Assembly: GCA_002082585.1 (NCBI GenBank)
Contig: CP020563.1
Span: forward strand, 731,001-795,000
DNA from: Kitasatospora albolonga
Lineage (GTDB): Bacteria > Actinomycetota > Actinomycetes > Streptomycetales > Streptomycetaceae
Direction: 5' to 3'
Length of the DNA: 64,000 nucleotides
The notes under the pieces are model-generated. The model saw only the letters and a list, made by a program, of their open reading frames with translations, searched no databases and was not told the origin of the DNA. A program made the position numbers and the translations under genes. Of this stretch, positions 15,925 through 23,987 are shown one piece after another (within the stretch, counting starts at the first letter, position 1; each line of letters opens with the position of its first letter).

Positions 15925-16932
15925 ATGACGAACCAGCCCCCCGCACCCGAACCGGCAGCGGCCGCCGAAACCCCCACCGAATCAACCGAGTTCACGGCAC
16001 CCGGCGCCCCGCGGCCCCGGACAGCATCGCGACGCGTCACCCTCCGCTCCGACCTGCGCGCCTCCTGGCCCGACGGTCTGGTGGCGCTCCTCGTGACGGC
16101 GGCCGTCTTCGTCCTCCTCTACGTACGCATCCGCGACAAGACCTCCTCCACGGTCTCCGTGATGCCGTTCATGGCCGACGCGGGCGGCTTCTGGATGTAC
16201 TTCCTCAGCCAGGCGTTCGGCTGGTCCGCACTGCTCTGGGCCTGGGGGACGGTGATCCTCGGGCTCCTGCTCTCCGGCCCCCGCCCGCGATGGCCGCGGA
16301 TCTCCGCACCCCGGCTGGAGCGCCTCCACCGCACGACGAGCCTCAACACCATCGCGCTGATCCTCGCCCACGCCCTGTTCTTCGGCGCCGAACTGTTCCG
16401 GCACGACACGGCGGCCTGGAACTCGGCGCTGGGCACCGCCTTCGTCGAGACGTTCGTCCCCGGCGGCTACGGATCGGGGACCGGACAGATCGCCATCCCG
16501 ATCGGCCAGGCCGCGCTGTACCTCGCGGTCCCGCTCGGCCTGCTCTTCTACGTACGCCACCGCTTCGGCCCGAAGACCTGGCGCGTCCTGCACCGGTTCG
16601 TGATCGTGGTCTACGTCCTGAGCGTCTGGCACACCCTGCTGTACGGGACGAACGTCTGGTACGACGGCTGGTTCCGCACCGGTATCTGGCTGCTCCAGCT
16701 GCCCATCGCCGCCCTGCTCCTCGTCCGGCTGCTGCGCCCGGCCCGCCGCTCCGAGAAACTGCCCGCACGGCCCGGTGCCACCGCCTCGCGGACCGGCTGG
16801 GCGCTGCGCCTGGGCGGCCGGCTCGCGGTGGTGGGGGTCATGGTGGCGCTGGTCGTGGTGGTGGTCAGCGGGAACGACGGCGGGCGGAGCGTACCGCCGG
16901 ACGACACCTCCTCCACCCACAACCACGACTGA
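15925..16932 (+). CDS. Ferric-reductase-like transmembrane (b-type heme) protein
   Basis: A 335-aa protein with a Pro/Ala/Glu-rich cytoplasmic N-terminus of about 50 aa, then six or seven membrane helices. Candidate heme ligands are His in LNTIALILAHALFFGAE and in LHRFVIVVYVLSVWHTLLYG, spaced as in the ferric-reductase/MsrQ/NOX membrane domain. It lacks the FAD/NADH domain of full ferric reductases, so an electron partner is required. The tail ends THNHD after a final helix. ATG at 15925 is preceded by GAAGAGG. Divergent from the His-rich membrane protein and sigma factor. Confidence 0.8.
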   Translation: MTNQPPAPEPAAAAETPTESTEFTAPGAPRPRTASRRVTLRSDLRASWPDGLVALLVTAAVFVLLYVRIRDKTSSTVSVMPFMADAGGFWMYFLSQAFGWSALLWAWGTVILGLLLSGPRPRWPRISAPRLERLHRTTSLNTIALILAHALFFGAELFRHDTAAWNSALGTAFVETFVPGGYGSGTGQIAIPIGQAALYLAVPLGLLFYVRHRFGPKTWRVLHRFVIVVYVLSVWHTLLYGTNVWYDGWFRTGIWLLQLPIAALLLVRLLRPARRSEKLPARPGATASRTGWALRLGGRLAVVGVMVALVVVVVSGNDGGRSVPPDDTSSTHNHD

Positions 16933-16998
16933 CCCGCACCCCCGCCTGACCTGCGCCCCCGCCCGGCGGCCCGGGCCCGGCGACGTACGCTCGGGTCC

Positions 16999-17865
16999 AT
17001 GACCACTACCGATCTTCCCGTGATCGCCGCCGTCGACGGTTCCACGCACAGCAGGCAGGCGCTCGACTGGGCCGCGCGGGAGGCCGCGCGGCGCCGGCTC
17101 CCGCTGCTGATCGTCCACGTCATGCCCCTCACCCGGAACGCCGACGAGGAGACCCGGCAGCGCGAGGCGGACGGACTGCTGGCCGAGGCCGTACGCCGGA
17201 GCGAGCTGATCGCCCCGGCGCTGCGCCCCTCGACGCTGGCCCCGCTGGACTTCCCGGCGGCGGCCCTCGTCTCGCTCGGCCGGGACGCGTCGATGGTCGT
17301 GGTCGGCTCGCGGGGGCTCGGCGGCTTCCGGTCGCTGATGATCGGCTCCAACAGCCTGGCCACCGCGTCGATGGCGAGCTGCCCGGTCGTCGTCGTGCAG
17401 GACGGCGTCCCGGACGAGGACGACCGGGCGGGGGACGCCGAACCCTTCTCCGACATCGTGGCGGGGGTGGCCGCCGACGAGAGCAGCGAGGCGGTCCTGG
17501 AGTTCGCCTTCGCCACCGCGGCCGAACGGCCCGGTGCGCGGCTGCGGATCGTGCACGGCTGGACGATGTTCTCCTCGATGCTCGCGGGCGGACCGGTCTT
17601 CGACCGGGAGACGGCGGCGGGCTCGGCCGAACGGAGCCTGGCGGAGGTGACCTCCGGCTGGCAGGAGCGGTATCCGCAGGTGGAGGTCGTACGGGAGCCG
17701 GTCAACGGTTCCGCCGCGCGCACCCTGGTGACGGCCTCCGCCACGGCGGCCCTGACGGTGATCGGCCGCCGCAGGGGCGGGGAGTCGCTCGGCCTGGGGC
17801 TCTCCCCGGTGGCGCAGACGACGCTCACGCACGCGCTGGGCCCGGTCGCCGTCGTGCCCTGCTGA
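16999..17865 (+). CDS. Tandem-domain universal stress protein
   Basis: A 288-aa UspA-family protein with two domains, about residues 5-140 and 150-288. Domain 1 opens IAAVDGSTHSRQALDWAAREA and has the ATP-binding pattern GSRGLGGFRSLMIGSNS near residue 107. Domain 2 ends GRRRGGESLGLGLSPVAQTTLTHALGPVAVVPC, a more degenerate form. Usps bind ATP and help survival in starvation, hypoxia and stress. Short spacer (66 bp) from the ferric-reductase-like gene suggests possible co-transcription. Confidence 0.9.
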   Translation: MTTTDLPVIAAVDGSTHSRQALDWAAREAARRRLPLLIVHVMPLTRNADEETRQREADGLLAEAVRRSELIAPALRPSTLAPLDFPAAALVSLGRDASMVVVGSRGLGGFRSLMIGSNSLATASMASCPVVVVQDGVPDEDDRAGDAEPFSDIVAGVAADESSEAVLEFAFATAAERPGARLRIVHGWTMFSSMLAGGPVFDRETAAGSAERSLAEVTSGWQERYPQVEVVREPVNGSAARTLVTASATAALTVIGRRRGGESLGLGLSPVAQTTLTHALGPVAVVPC

Positions 17866-17897
17866 CCGGTCGGCCGTCGGCTTCCGGGCGGCGGACG

Positions 17898-18090
17898 TTC
17901 CTTTGGATACGGTGTCGGCCTACCGGTCTCCTGGCGGCCTGCCGACCCCCGGGCTGCGCAAGCCCTCTCGGTACGGTGGCGGCTTGTCGGCTCATCGGTT
18001 TCCCGGCAACGGAAGCCCCTCGGCGCGGTGTCGCTTTGTCAACTTTCCGGCGGTGCGGGCCCCTTGGCGTGGCGGGCGGCTTGACCGAGA
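17898..18090. repeat. Degenerate direct repeats, about four units
   Basis: The 233-bp spacer between the Usp and SnoaL-like genes holds about four decayed copies (35-65 bp each) of a pattern running CC-T-GG-ACGGTG-CGGCTTG followed by a CCGG-rich half. Good landmarks are GGATACGGTGTCGGCCT, GGTACGGTGGCGGCTTG, GGCGCGGTGTCGCTTTG and GGCGTGGCGGGCGGCTTG. No coding sense is evident. Confidence 0.5.
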
Positions 18091-18098
18091 CTTGACCG

Positions 18099-18587
18099 AT
18101 GACACAGCGCGTGGCACTCGCGACCGTGATGGACCGGCTCGCCATCGATGACGTGATCACCGGATACGCGGTGGCGGTGGACGACGGCGACTGGGCGGCG
18201 TACGAAGCCCTGTTCGCGCCGGACGGCCGCGCGGACTACACGGGCGCGGGCGGGGTGGCGGGCCCGGCGGGCGAGATCGCGCGCTGGCTCGCCGGAACGA
18301 TGCGCCTCTTCCCGATCCGCCAGCATCTGATCGTCAACCGGCGCATCGCCCTCCAGGACCTGGGCGGCTACCCGGGCGACCTGGCGGAGGTACGGGCCGA
18401 CTACCTCAACCCGATGCGCCTGGCACGGGAGGGCGAGGCACCCGGGGCCGGTGGCACCGCTCCCGACTTCGTCTCCGGCGGGCGGTACACCTTCGAGCTG
18501 GACCGTGGTGACGGTGCGGCCCCGGGCTGGCGCATCCGTACCGTCACCGTCCACGAGAAGTGGCGCCGCACCCCCGGCCCGGCCTGA
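18099..18587 (+). CDS. SnoaL-like (NTF2-fold) protein
   Basis: A 162-aa protein of the SnoaL_4/NTF2-like superfamily. The N-terminus (LAIDDVITGYAVAVDDGDWAAYEALFAPDG) is the standard helix-turn segment of this cone-shaped fold, and the end GWRIRTVTVHEKW matches the closing strand. Members include polyketide cyclases and ring-hydroxylating dioxygenase small subunits. No biosynthetic cluster is adjacent, so no substrate can be proposed. ATG at 18099. Confidence 0.82.
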   Translation: MTQRVALATVMDRLAIDDVITGYAVAVDDGDWAAYEALFAPDGRADYTGAGGVAGPAGEIARWLAGTMRLFPIRQHLIVNRRIALQDLGGYPGDLAEVRADYLNPMRLAREGEAPGAGGTAPDFVSGGRYTFELDRGDGAAPGWRIRTVTVHEKWRRTPGPA

Positions 18588-18708
18588 ACAGCCCCCTTCG
18601 GCCGGGGGTGTCCCGTGCCCGGTGGGGATCACCTCCCCCACACTGGGTACAGAGCTGATCCGGCAGATCACGCGGCTGCTCACCCGCGCGGGACGAGGAG
18701 GGCACGCC

Positions 18709-20295
18709 ATGCGGAGGCGGGGCGGAAGGGGCCCGGCGCCGACGTCCGACGGACAGCGGGTGGGCGGGCTTCCCGCATCCGGCTGGGTCCGGGCGGCCCT
18801 CGCCCTGCTCGCCGGGGCGCTGCCCGCACTCGCGTTCCCCGCGCCCTCGCTCTGGTGGTTCGGCTGGGTCGCGCTCGTTCCCTGGCTGCTGCTGATCCGC
18901 TCGGCGGGCACGGCGCGCCGGGCGGCGCTGGACGGCTGGATCGGCGGGATCGGCTTCGTCATCGCCGTGCACCACTGGCTGATGCCGAGTCTGCACGTCT
19001 TCATCGTGCTGCTGGCCGCGCTGCTCGGCCTCCTCTGGGCCCCGTGGGGCGTGCTGTCCTGGCGGCTGCTCGGCGGCCGGCCCTCCCTGCCGCGGGCCGC
19101 CGCCGCGGTGGTGGCCGTGCCCTCGGGGTGGCTGGTGATCGAGCTGATCCGCTCCTGGGAGGGGCTCGGCGGGCCCTGGGGGCTGCTCGGCGCGAGCCAG
19201 TGGGAGGTCGTCCCGGCGCTGCGGGTGGCGTCGGTGGGCGGGGTGTGGCTGGTGAGTCTGCTGGTGGTGGCGGTCAACACCGAGCTCGTCCTGCTGGTGA
19301 CCGCGCGCGCCGCCGCCCGGACGGTGGGCGGGGTGCTGCTGGTCGTGTGCGCCCTGGCCGTGGGGGCCGTGTGGGCCTGGGCCCCGCAGCCGGTGACCAC
19401 GGGGACGGCCAGGATCGCCGTCGTACAGCCGGGGGTCATCACCGGCCCGAACAGCGTCGAGCGGCGCCTCGCCCGGGGCGAGGAGCTGACCCGTACGGTC
19501 GCGGGCCAGGACGTGGACCTCGTCGTCTGGGGCGAGAGCAGTATCGGGGCGGGCGCGTGGCGGGACCCGGGGACCGCGCGGCGGCTCGCGGCGCTCTCCC
19601 GGGAGACCGGGGCCGATCTGCTGGTCAATGTGGACGCCCGGCAGACGGACGGTTCGGGCCGGAGCGGGATCTTCAAGTCGGCGGTGCTCGTGGGTCCTGA
19701 CGGGCCGACCGGGGACCGTTACGACAAGATGCGCCTGGTCCCGTTCGGCGAGTACGTCCCGGCGCGCTCCCTGCTCGGCTGGGTGACCTCCGTGGGCCGG
19801 GCGGCGGGCGAGGACCGGCTGCGCGGCGACCGGCAGGTGGTGATGGTCCTGCCCGACGGCGACGAGCGGCTGCGGATCGGCCCGCTGGTCTGCTTCGAGT
19901 CGGCGTTCCCGGACATGAGCAGGCGGCTGGTCCGGGACGGCGCCCAGGTGCTCGTCGCCCAGTCCGCCACCTCCACCTTCCAGGAGAGCTGGGCACCGGC
20001 CCAGCACGCGTCGCTGGGGGCGCTGCGGGCCGCCGAGAACGGCCGTCCCGTCGTGCACGCGACGCTCACCGGGATCAGCGCCGTGTTCGGGCCGCGCGGG
20101 GAGCGGATCGGTGAACCGCTCGGTACGGAGGCGAGCGCGGCGGCCGTGTACGACGTACCGCTGGCGCGCGGCACCACGCTCTACGGCCGTTCCGGGGACT
20201 GGGCGGTGTACGGGGCCCTGGCGGCGCTGGCCGTGCTGTGCGCCGCCGAGGGGCTGCGGGCGCTCAGGAGGAAGCCTGCTCCAGGGACTCCCTGA
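18709..20295 (+). CDS. lnt: Apolipoprotein N-acyltransferase
   Basis: Integral membrane enzyme (528 aa) that N-acylates the lipid-modified Cys of lipoproteins. The N-terminal half is a set of about seven helices; the C-terminal half is a nitrilase domain with the catalytic Glu-Lys-Cys set: VVWGESS (Glu near residue 277), YDKMRLVPFGEY (Lys near 339) and VCFESAFP (Cys near 394). ATG at 18709 is chosen for the GAGGAG ribosome binding site. It overlaps the opposing dehydrogenase gene by 32 bp. Clients in this window include at least three lipoproteins. Confidence 0.92.
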   Translation: MRRRGGRGPAPTSDGQRVGGLPASGWVRAALALLAGALPALAFPAPSLWWFGWVALVPWLLLIRSAGTARRAALDGWIGGIGFVIAVHHWLMPSLHVFIVLLAALLGLLWAPWGVLSWRLLGGRPSLPRAAAAVVAVPSGWLVIELIRSWEGLGGPWGLLGASQWEVVPALRVASVGGVWLVSLLVVAVNTELVLLVTARAAARTVGGVLLVVCALAVGAVWAWAPQPVTTGTARIAVVQPGVITGPNSVERRLARGEELTRTVAGQDVDLVVWGESSIGAGAWRDPGTARRLAALSRETGADLLVNVDARQTDGSGRSGIFKSAVLVGPDGPTGDRYDKMRLVPFGEYVPARSLLGWVTSVGRAAGEDRLRGDRQVVMVLPDGDERLRIGPLVCFESAFPDMSRRLVRDGAQVLVAQSATSTFQESWAPAQHASLGALRAAENGRPVVHATLTGISAVFGPRGERIGEPLGTEASAAAVYDVPLARGTTLYGRSGDWAVYGALAALAVLCAAEGLRALRRKPAPGTP

Positions 20296-21172
20296 CGATC
20301 CGCTCGCACAGCTCATGGGTGGCCAGGGCGTCCCGGGCGCTGAGGACCTCGCCCGCGCGGACCGCGTCCAGGAAGGCGTGGACGCACGCCTCGATGCCGC
20401 GCTGCCGGGCCACCGGCACCCAGTCGCCGCGCCTGCGCACGCTGGGCTGGCCCTTGTGGTCGACGATGTCGGCGAGGTTGAGGACCTGGCGCTTGGTGTC
20501 ACGGCCGGAGACCTCGAGGATCTCCTCGGTGGAGCCGTTCAGCCGGTTCATCATGCCGATCGCGGTGAAGCCGTCACCGGAGAGCTGGAGCACCACGTGG
20601 TGCATCAGACCGTCCACGATCCGGGCGCGCACGGTGGTGTGGTCGACGGGGCCCGGGGCCAGGAAGCGCAGGGTGTCGACGACGTGGATGAAGTCGTCGA
20701 GCACCAGGGCGCGGGGGTCCTCGGGCAGCCCGACGCGGTTCTTCTGCATCAGGATCAGCTCGCGCGGGTGCTCGGCGCACTGGGCGTAGCTCGGCGCGAA
20801 GCGGCGGTTGAAGCCGACGGCGAGGCTGACACCGCGCTCCTCTGCGAGCTTCACGAGCCGCTCGGACTCCGTGTACTCGTACGCGATCGGCTTGTCGACA
20901 TAGGTGGCGACCCCGGCTTCGAGGAGCCGCTCCACGATCTCGGGGTGGACGGCGGTCGGGGCGTGCACGAAGGCCGCGTCCAGCCCTTCGGCGAGCAGCG
21001 AGTCCAGGGTGGTGTGGCGGGCTCCGGCCGGGATGCGGTGGGTGTCGCCCACGGTGTCGAGCGTGGCGGGCGTACGGGTCTGGAGGTGCGGCTCGACCCC
21101 CGGAACGGCGGTCAGCACCGGCAGGTACGCCTTCTGCGCGATGTCGCCGAGCCCGATGCAACCGACCTTCAC
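20264..21172 (-). CDS. Gfo/Idh/MocA family oxidoreductase
   Basis: A 302-aa NAD(P)-dependent dehydrogenase family protein. The Rossmann motif is KVGCIGLGDIAQKAYLPVL at the N-terminus, and ATYVDKPIAYEYTESERLV contains the signature EKP-type element (here DKP). The C-terminal alpha/beta domain includes DDFIHVVDTLRFL, with the expected catalytic Asp/His region. GTG at 21172 is chosen because AGGGAGA lies upstream and the Rossmann strand follows at once. The substrate, probably a sugar or inositol derivative, is unknown. The 3' end overlaps lnt by 32 bp on the other strand. Confidence 0.87.
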   Translation of the reverse strand: MKVGCIGLGDIAQKAYLPVLTAVPGVEPHLQTRTPATLDTVGDTHRIPAGARHTTLDSLLAEGLDAAFVHAPTAVHPEIVERLLEAGVATYVDKPIAYEYTESERLVKLAEERGVSLAVGFNRRFAPSYAQCAEHPRELILMQKNRVGLPEDPRALVLDDFIHVVDTLRFLAPGPVDHTTVRARIVDGLMHHVVLQLSGDGFTAIGMMNRLNGSTEEILEVSGRDTKRQVLNLADIVDHKGQPSVRRRGDWVPVARQRGIEACVHAFLDAVRAGEVLSARDALATHELCERIVRESLEQASS

Positions 21173-21240
21173 AGGGGTCTCCCTATCGCCGTGCCGTCCG
21201 ATGTGCCGTCCGGTGTCCGGATCGCTGTACCGTCCCGGTC

Positions 21241-21270
21241 TTCCGGTTCCGGTTCCGGTTCCGGTTCCGG
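21241..21270. repeat. Hexanucleotide repeat (TTCCGG)5
   Basis: Five exact copies of TTCCGG occupy 21241-21270 in the divergent spacer between the dehydrogenase (start 21172) and the DinB-like gene (start about 21361). Perfect short repeats in a promoter region can change length by replication slippage. Confidence 0.85.
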
Positions 21271-21351
21271 CAGCATACGGGGCCGTTGTCGGCCCGCTCC
21301 CGGCCGCCCGGGAAGAAAATTGCCTGGCCAGGGTCGTGATCATGGCCCAGG

Positions 21352-21873
21352 ATGACCGGCATGACTTCCGAAGAACGGCCCGAACCCGCCCTCGACGCTG
21401 CCGAACGCCCCATGCTGGAGGGCTGGCTCGACTACCACCGCGAGACGCTCGCCAGGAAGTGCGCGGGCCTCACGGACGCGCAGCTGCGGGAGGCGTCGGT
21501 CCCGCCCTCCGCGTTCACCCTGCTCGGCCTCGTACGGCACCTGACGGAGGTGGAGCGCTTCTGGTTCCGCGAGATCCTGGCGGGCGAGGAGCTGCCGGAC
21601 CTGTACTCCACCCGGGAGAACCCGGACGGGGACTTCGCGGTGACGGAGACCGACACCTGGGCCGAGACGGAGTCGGCCTGGCGGGCGGAGACGGCCGCGG
21701 CACGCAAGAGCGCCGCCGCGTACGGCCTGGACGATTTCTCCCAGGGCGTCGGCTCGGCGGGCGAACCGTTCAATCTGCGCTGGATCTACACGCACATGAT
21801 CGAGGAGTACGCCCGCCACAACGGCCACGCCGACCTGGTGCGGGAGCGCGTCGACGGCGCGACCGGCGTCTGA
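21352..21873 (+). CDS. DinB/DUF664 family protein, copy 1
   Basis: A 173-aa four-helix-bundle protein of the DinB/DUF664 type. Landmarks are MLEGWLDYHRETLARKCAGLTDAQL, TLLGLVRHLTEVERFWF (first His, Glu) and YTHMIEEYARHNGHADLVRE (second His pair), together a metal site as in mycothiol- or bacillithiol-dependent transferases. ATG at 21352 or 21361 could be the start. A closely similar second copy lies at 29362-29871. The thiol cofactor and substrate are unknown. Confidence 0.86.
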   Translation: MTGMTSEERPEPALDAAERPMLEGWLDYHRETLARKCAGLTDAQLREASVPPSAFTLLGLVRHLTEVERFWFREILAGEELPDLYSTRENPDGDFAVTETDTWAETESAWRAETAAARKSAAAYGLDDFSQGVGSAGEPFNLRWIYTHMIEEYARHNGHADLVRERVDGATGV

Positions 21874-21887
21874 CCGGACCGTCGGCA

Positions 21888-21960
21888 GGGCCCTCGAACA
21901 CGGGGCTTCAAACGCGGGGGCTTCAGACGCGGGGGCCTCGAACGCGAGGGCTTCGAACGG
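21888..21960. repeat. 15-bp tandem repeat, about five units
   Basis: Units of the form GGGCTTCAAACGCGG follow each other at 21888, 21903, 21918, 21933 and 21948 (the last truncated), with 1-3 changes each. The array begins 15 bp after the stop of the DinB/DUF664 gene. A multiple of three in length, but no supported gene crosses it. Confidence 0.8.
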
Positions 21961-22089
21961 AGTCTTCCCGTACGGGGCCTGCGCACGGGGGGGGCCGGGC
22001 CGTGGCGCTGTGCTGACGGGGTCACTCGTGCGGGCCATTCCTCGCGCTCGGGCTGCCCGAGCGCCTGTCCGCACCGCAGAGTTACCCGG

Positions 22090-22566
22090 GTGCAGCGAAC
22101 CAGATTCACCACGAGCCTCCTGGTCGGGGTGGCCGTCACGGCCGTAGCCGGTTGTGTGTCGGTGGGGCCGCAGACGGGCCCCCGGCAGCCCCCCGGGAAC
22201 AGCAGCGGACCGGGGCAGGACGTGTTCCCGCAGGTCGTGCAGCCGCCCGCCCGTGAGGCGCTGGAGACCATCGAGGAACCGGCCCCCTCGCCCGGCGCAC
22301 CCGCCTCCCCCGCACCGGCTTCCGCCGCCCCCACGGAGGCGCGGCGCGCCGGACCTCCCCCGGTACCCCGGCCACCGGAGCGGACCGCGCCACCACCGCG
22401 CCGGACCCCGCCCCCGCAGCCTCCGCGCGTCCCGCCCCACGTCCTCCCGGCCCTGCCGCGGGTCGGGGGCGGGATGTACGACGTGTGCGCGCTGGGCCGG
22501 GGGTACGGCGGCTGGCAGGCGGGCAGCACGGAGGCCCGGATCTGCGAGAAGACGTACGGCCGCTGA
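22090..22566 (+). CDS. Pro-rich lipoprotein of unknown function
   Basis: A 158-aa predicted lipoprotein. Signal peptide residues 1-21 lead to a lipobox AVAGC with Cys22. Residues 25-120 are Pro/Ala/Arg-rich and probably disordered, fit for spanning the wall. The C-terminal 30 residues (GGMYDVCALGRGYGGWQAG and a second Cys) look like a small folded motif that may be disulphide-bonded. GTG at 22090. The function is not recognised; Pro-rich wall-spanning linkers of this sort are common in Streptomyces envelope lipoproteins. Confidence 0.7.
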   Translation: MQRTRFTTSLLVGVAVTAVAGCVSVGPQTGPRQPPGNSSGPGQDVFPQVVQPPAREALETIEEPAPSPGAPASPAPASAAPTEARRAGPPPVPRPPERTAPPPRRTPPPQPPRVPPHVLPALPRVGGGMYDVCALGRGYGGWQAGSTEARICEKTYGR

Positions 22567-22603
22567 CGGCCGAGAAGACCGGCGGGTCCCGGCGAGCCCC
22601 CGC

Positions 22604-23080
22604 TCACAGCCCCCGCATCCGCTGCTCCAGCCGCTCGATGGCGGCCCGCACCCCCTCGCCGTGGCCGTCGTCGTCCAGCGCGTCCGCCGCGTCGCGGGCC
22701 TGGCGCAGGTGGATGCGGGCCGCGTCGGGGCGCTGGAGCTTGAGGTAGTCCGCCGCCAGGTTGAGGTGCAGCGAGGGGTAGAACGCCTGGACCGCCAGGG
22801 AGTCCCGGTGCCCGGCGGGGCGCTCGCCGCGCAGCCCCTCGGCGGCCGTCAGGGCCCGCAGGTCCCAGGCGAGCTCGTCCCCGGGGTCGTCCTGGGTGTC
22901 GGCCATGTAGTGCGCGAGGGTGCAGCGGTGCAGGGCGTCACCGTCCGCGCCGAGCTCCGACCAGAGGAGGCCGAAGCGGTTGCGGGCCTCCTCCCGGTCA
23001 CCGCCGTGGAGCAGCATGACCGCCTGGCCGATCCTGGTCATGACGGCGTCCTCGGACGACGCCTCCTGCTGCTCCACCAC
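22604..23080 (-). CDS. Small TPR-like protein
   Basis: A 158-aa all-helical protein. Helix-turn-helix pairs such as AVMLLHGGDREEARNRFGLLW, HLNLAADYLKLQRPDAARIHLRQA and a final AAIERLEQRMRGL fit tetratricopeptide-like repeats, which mediate protein contacts. No catalytic motif is seen. GTG or ATG codons near 23080 serve as start. It converges on the lipoprotein gene with 37 bp between. Function unknown. Confidence 0.65.
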   Translation of the reverse strand: MVEQQEASSEDAVMTRIGQAVMLLHGGDREEARNRFGLLWSELGADGDALHRCTLAHYMADTQDDPGDELAWDLRALTAAEGLRGERPAGHRDSLAVQAFYPSLHLNLAADYLKLQRPDAARIHLRQARDAADALDDDGHGEGVRAAIERLEQRMRGL

Positions 23081-23192
23081 TGCGGTCTCCTCTTGCCCGT
23101 CCAGCCGGTCCCGGTCCCTCCGACGCTAGCGCCGGTGGTCCGCGATACCGCTCAGGCACGGGCGGTACGGCCCGTCCGCTCGTCCGGCCCGC

Positions 23193-23891
23193 TCAGCCCG
23201 CCGAGCCGAGATTCGGGATGCGCCAGTCGATCGGCGGGTGGCCCTGGGCCGCGACGGCCTCGTTGATCTGGGTGAAGGGCCGGGAGCCGAAGAACTTCTT
23301 CGCGGAGAGCGGGGAGGGGTGGGCGCCCTTCACCACGACGTGGCGCTCCTCGTCGATCAGGGGAAGCTTCTTCTGGGCGTAGTTCCCCCAGAGGACGAAG
23401 ACGGCCGGGTCGGGCCGCTCGGCGACGGCGCGGATCACCGCGTCGGTGATCTTCTCCCAGCCCTTGCCCTTGTGGGAGTTGGCCTCACCGGCGCGCACGG
23501 TGAGCACCGCGTTCAGCAGGAGGACGCCCTGCTCGGCCCACGGCATCAGATAACCGTTGTCCGGGATCGGCAGGCCGAGCTCCTGCTGCATCTCCTTGTA
23601 GATGTTGCGCAGGGAGGGGGGCGTCTTCACACCGGGCCGCACGGAGAAGCAGAGCCCGTGCCCCTGGCCCTCCCCGTGATACGGGTCCTGGCCCAGGACG
23701 AGGACCTTGACCTTCTCGTACGGTGTGGCGTCCAGGGCGGCGAAGACCTGCTCGCGCGGCGGGTAGACGGGTCCCTTGGCCCGCTCCTCCTCGACGAAGT
23801 CCGCCAGCTCCTTGACGTACGGCTTCTGCAGTTCTTCGCCGAGGACGCCGCGCCAGGACTCGGGCAGCAGGTCGATATCGGTCACGTCCAC
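23193..23891 (-). CDS. ung: Uracil-DNA glycosylase, family 1
   Basis: Removes uracil from DNA to start base-excision repair; 232 aa, standard length. Motif A is GQDPYHGEGQGHGLCFSV with the catalytic Asp at residue 69. Motif B is HPSPLSAKKFFGSRPF with catalytic His at 191. The uracil-binding Asn is in LLLNAVLTVRAGE and the Leu-intercalation segment is the HPSP loop. GTG at 23891 starts the protein; a second in-frame GTG lies two codons later. A strong terminator separates it from the peptide-binding gene upstream. Confidence 0.95.
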   Translation of the reverse strand: MDVTDIDLLPESWRGVLGEELQKPYVKELADFVEEERAKGPVYPPREQVFAALDATPYEKVKVLVLGQDPYHGEGQGHGLCFSVRPGVKTPPSLRNIYKEMQQELGLPIPDNGYLMPWAEQGVLLLNAVLTVRAGEANSHKGKGWEKITDAVIRAVAERPDPAVFVLWGNYAQKKLPLIDEERHVVVKGAHPSPLSAKKFFGSRPFTQINEAVAAQGHPPIDWRIPNLGSAG

Positions 23892-23946
23892 AACCTCCGG
23901 TGAGCAACAAGTTCTTGATCCCAGAACCTACCGCCCACCACTGACA

Positions 23947-23980
23947 ACGGGCCCGGGGAGGCCGAACTCCCCGGGCCCGT
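23947..23980 (-). terminator. Terminator of the oligopeptide-binding gene
   Basis: A perfect 13-bp stem, ACGGGCCCGGGGA at 23947-23959 and its complement at 23968-23980 with an 8-nt loop, starts 8 bp after the stop at 23988. Confidence 0.8.
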
Positions 23981-23987
23981 AAGCCTG

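Noticed and set aside
18544..20502. A 650-codon open frame antisense to lnt
   Set aside because: High GC keeps complementary frames open; the Lnt catalytic residues are intact on the plus strand and the antisense translation is Pro/Arg/Gly-rich without family motifs.
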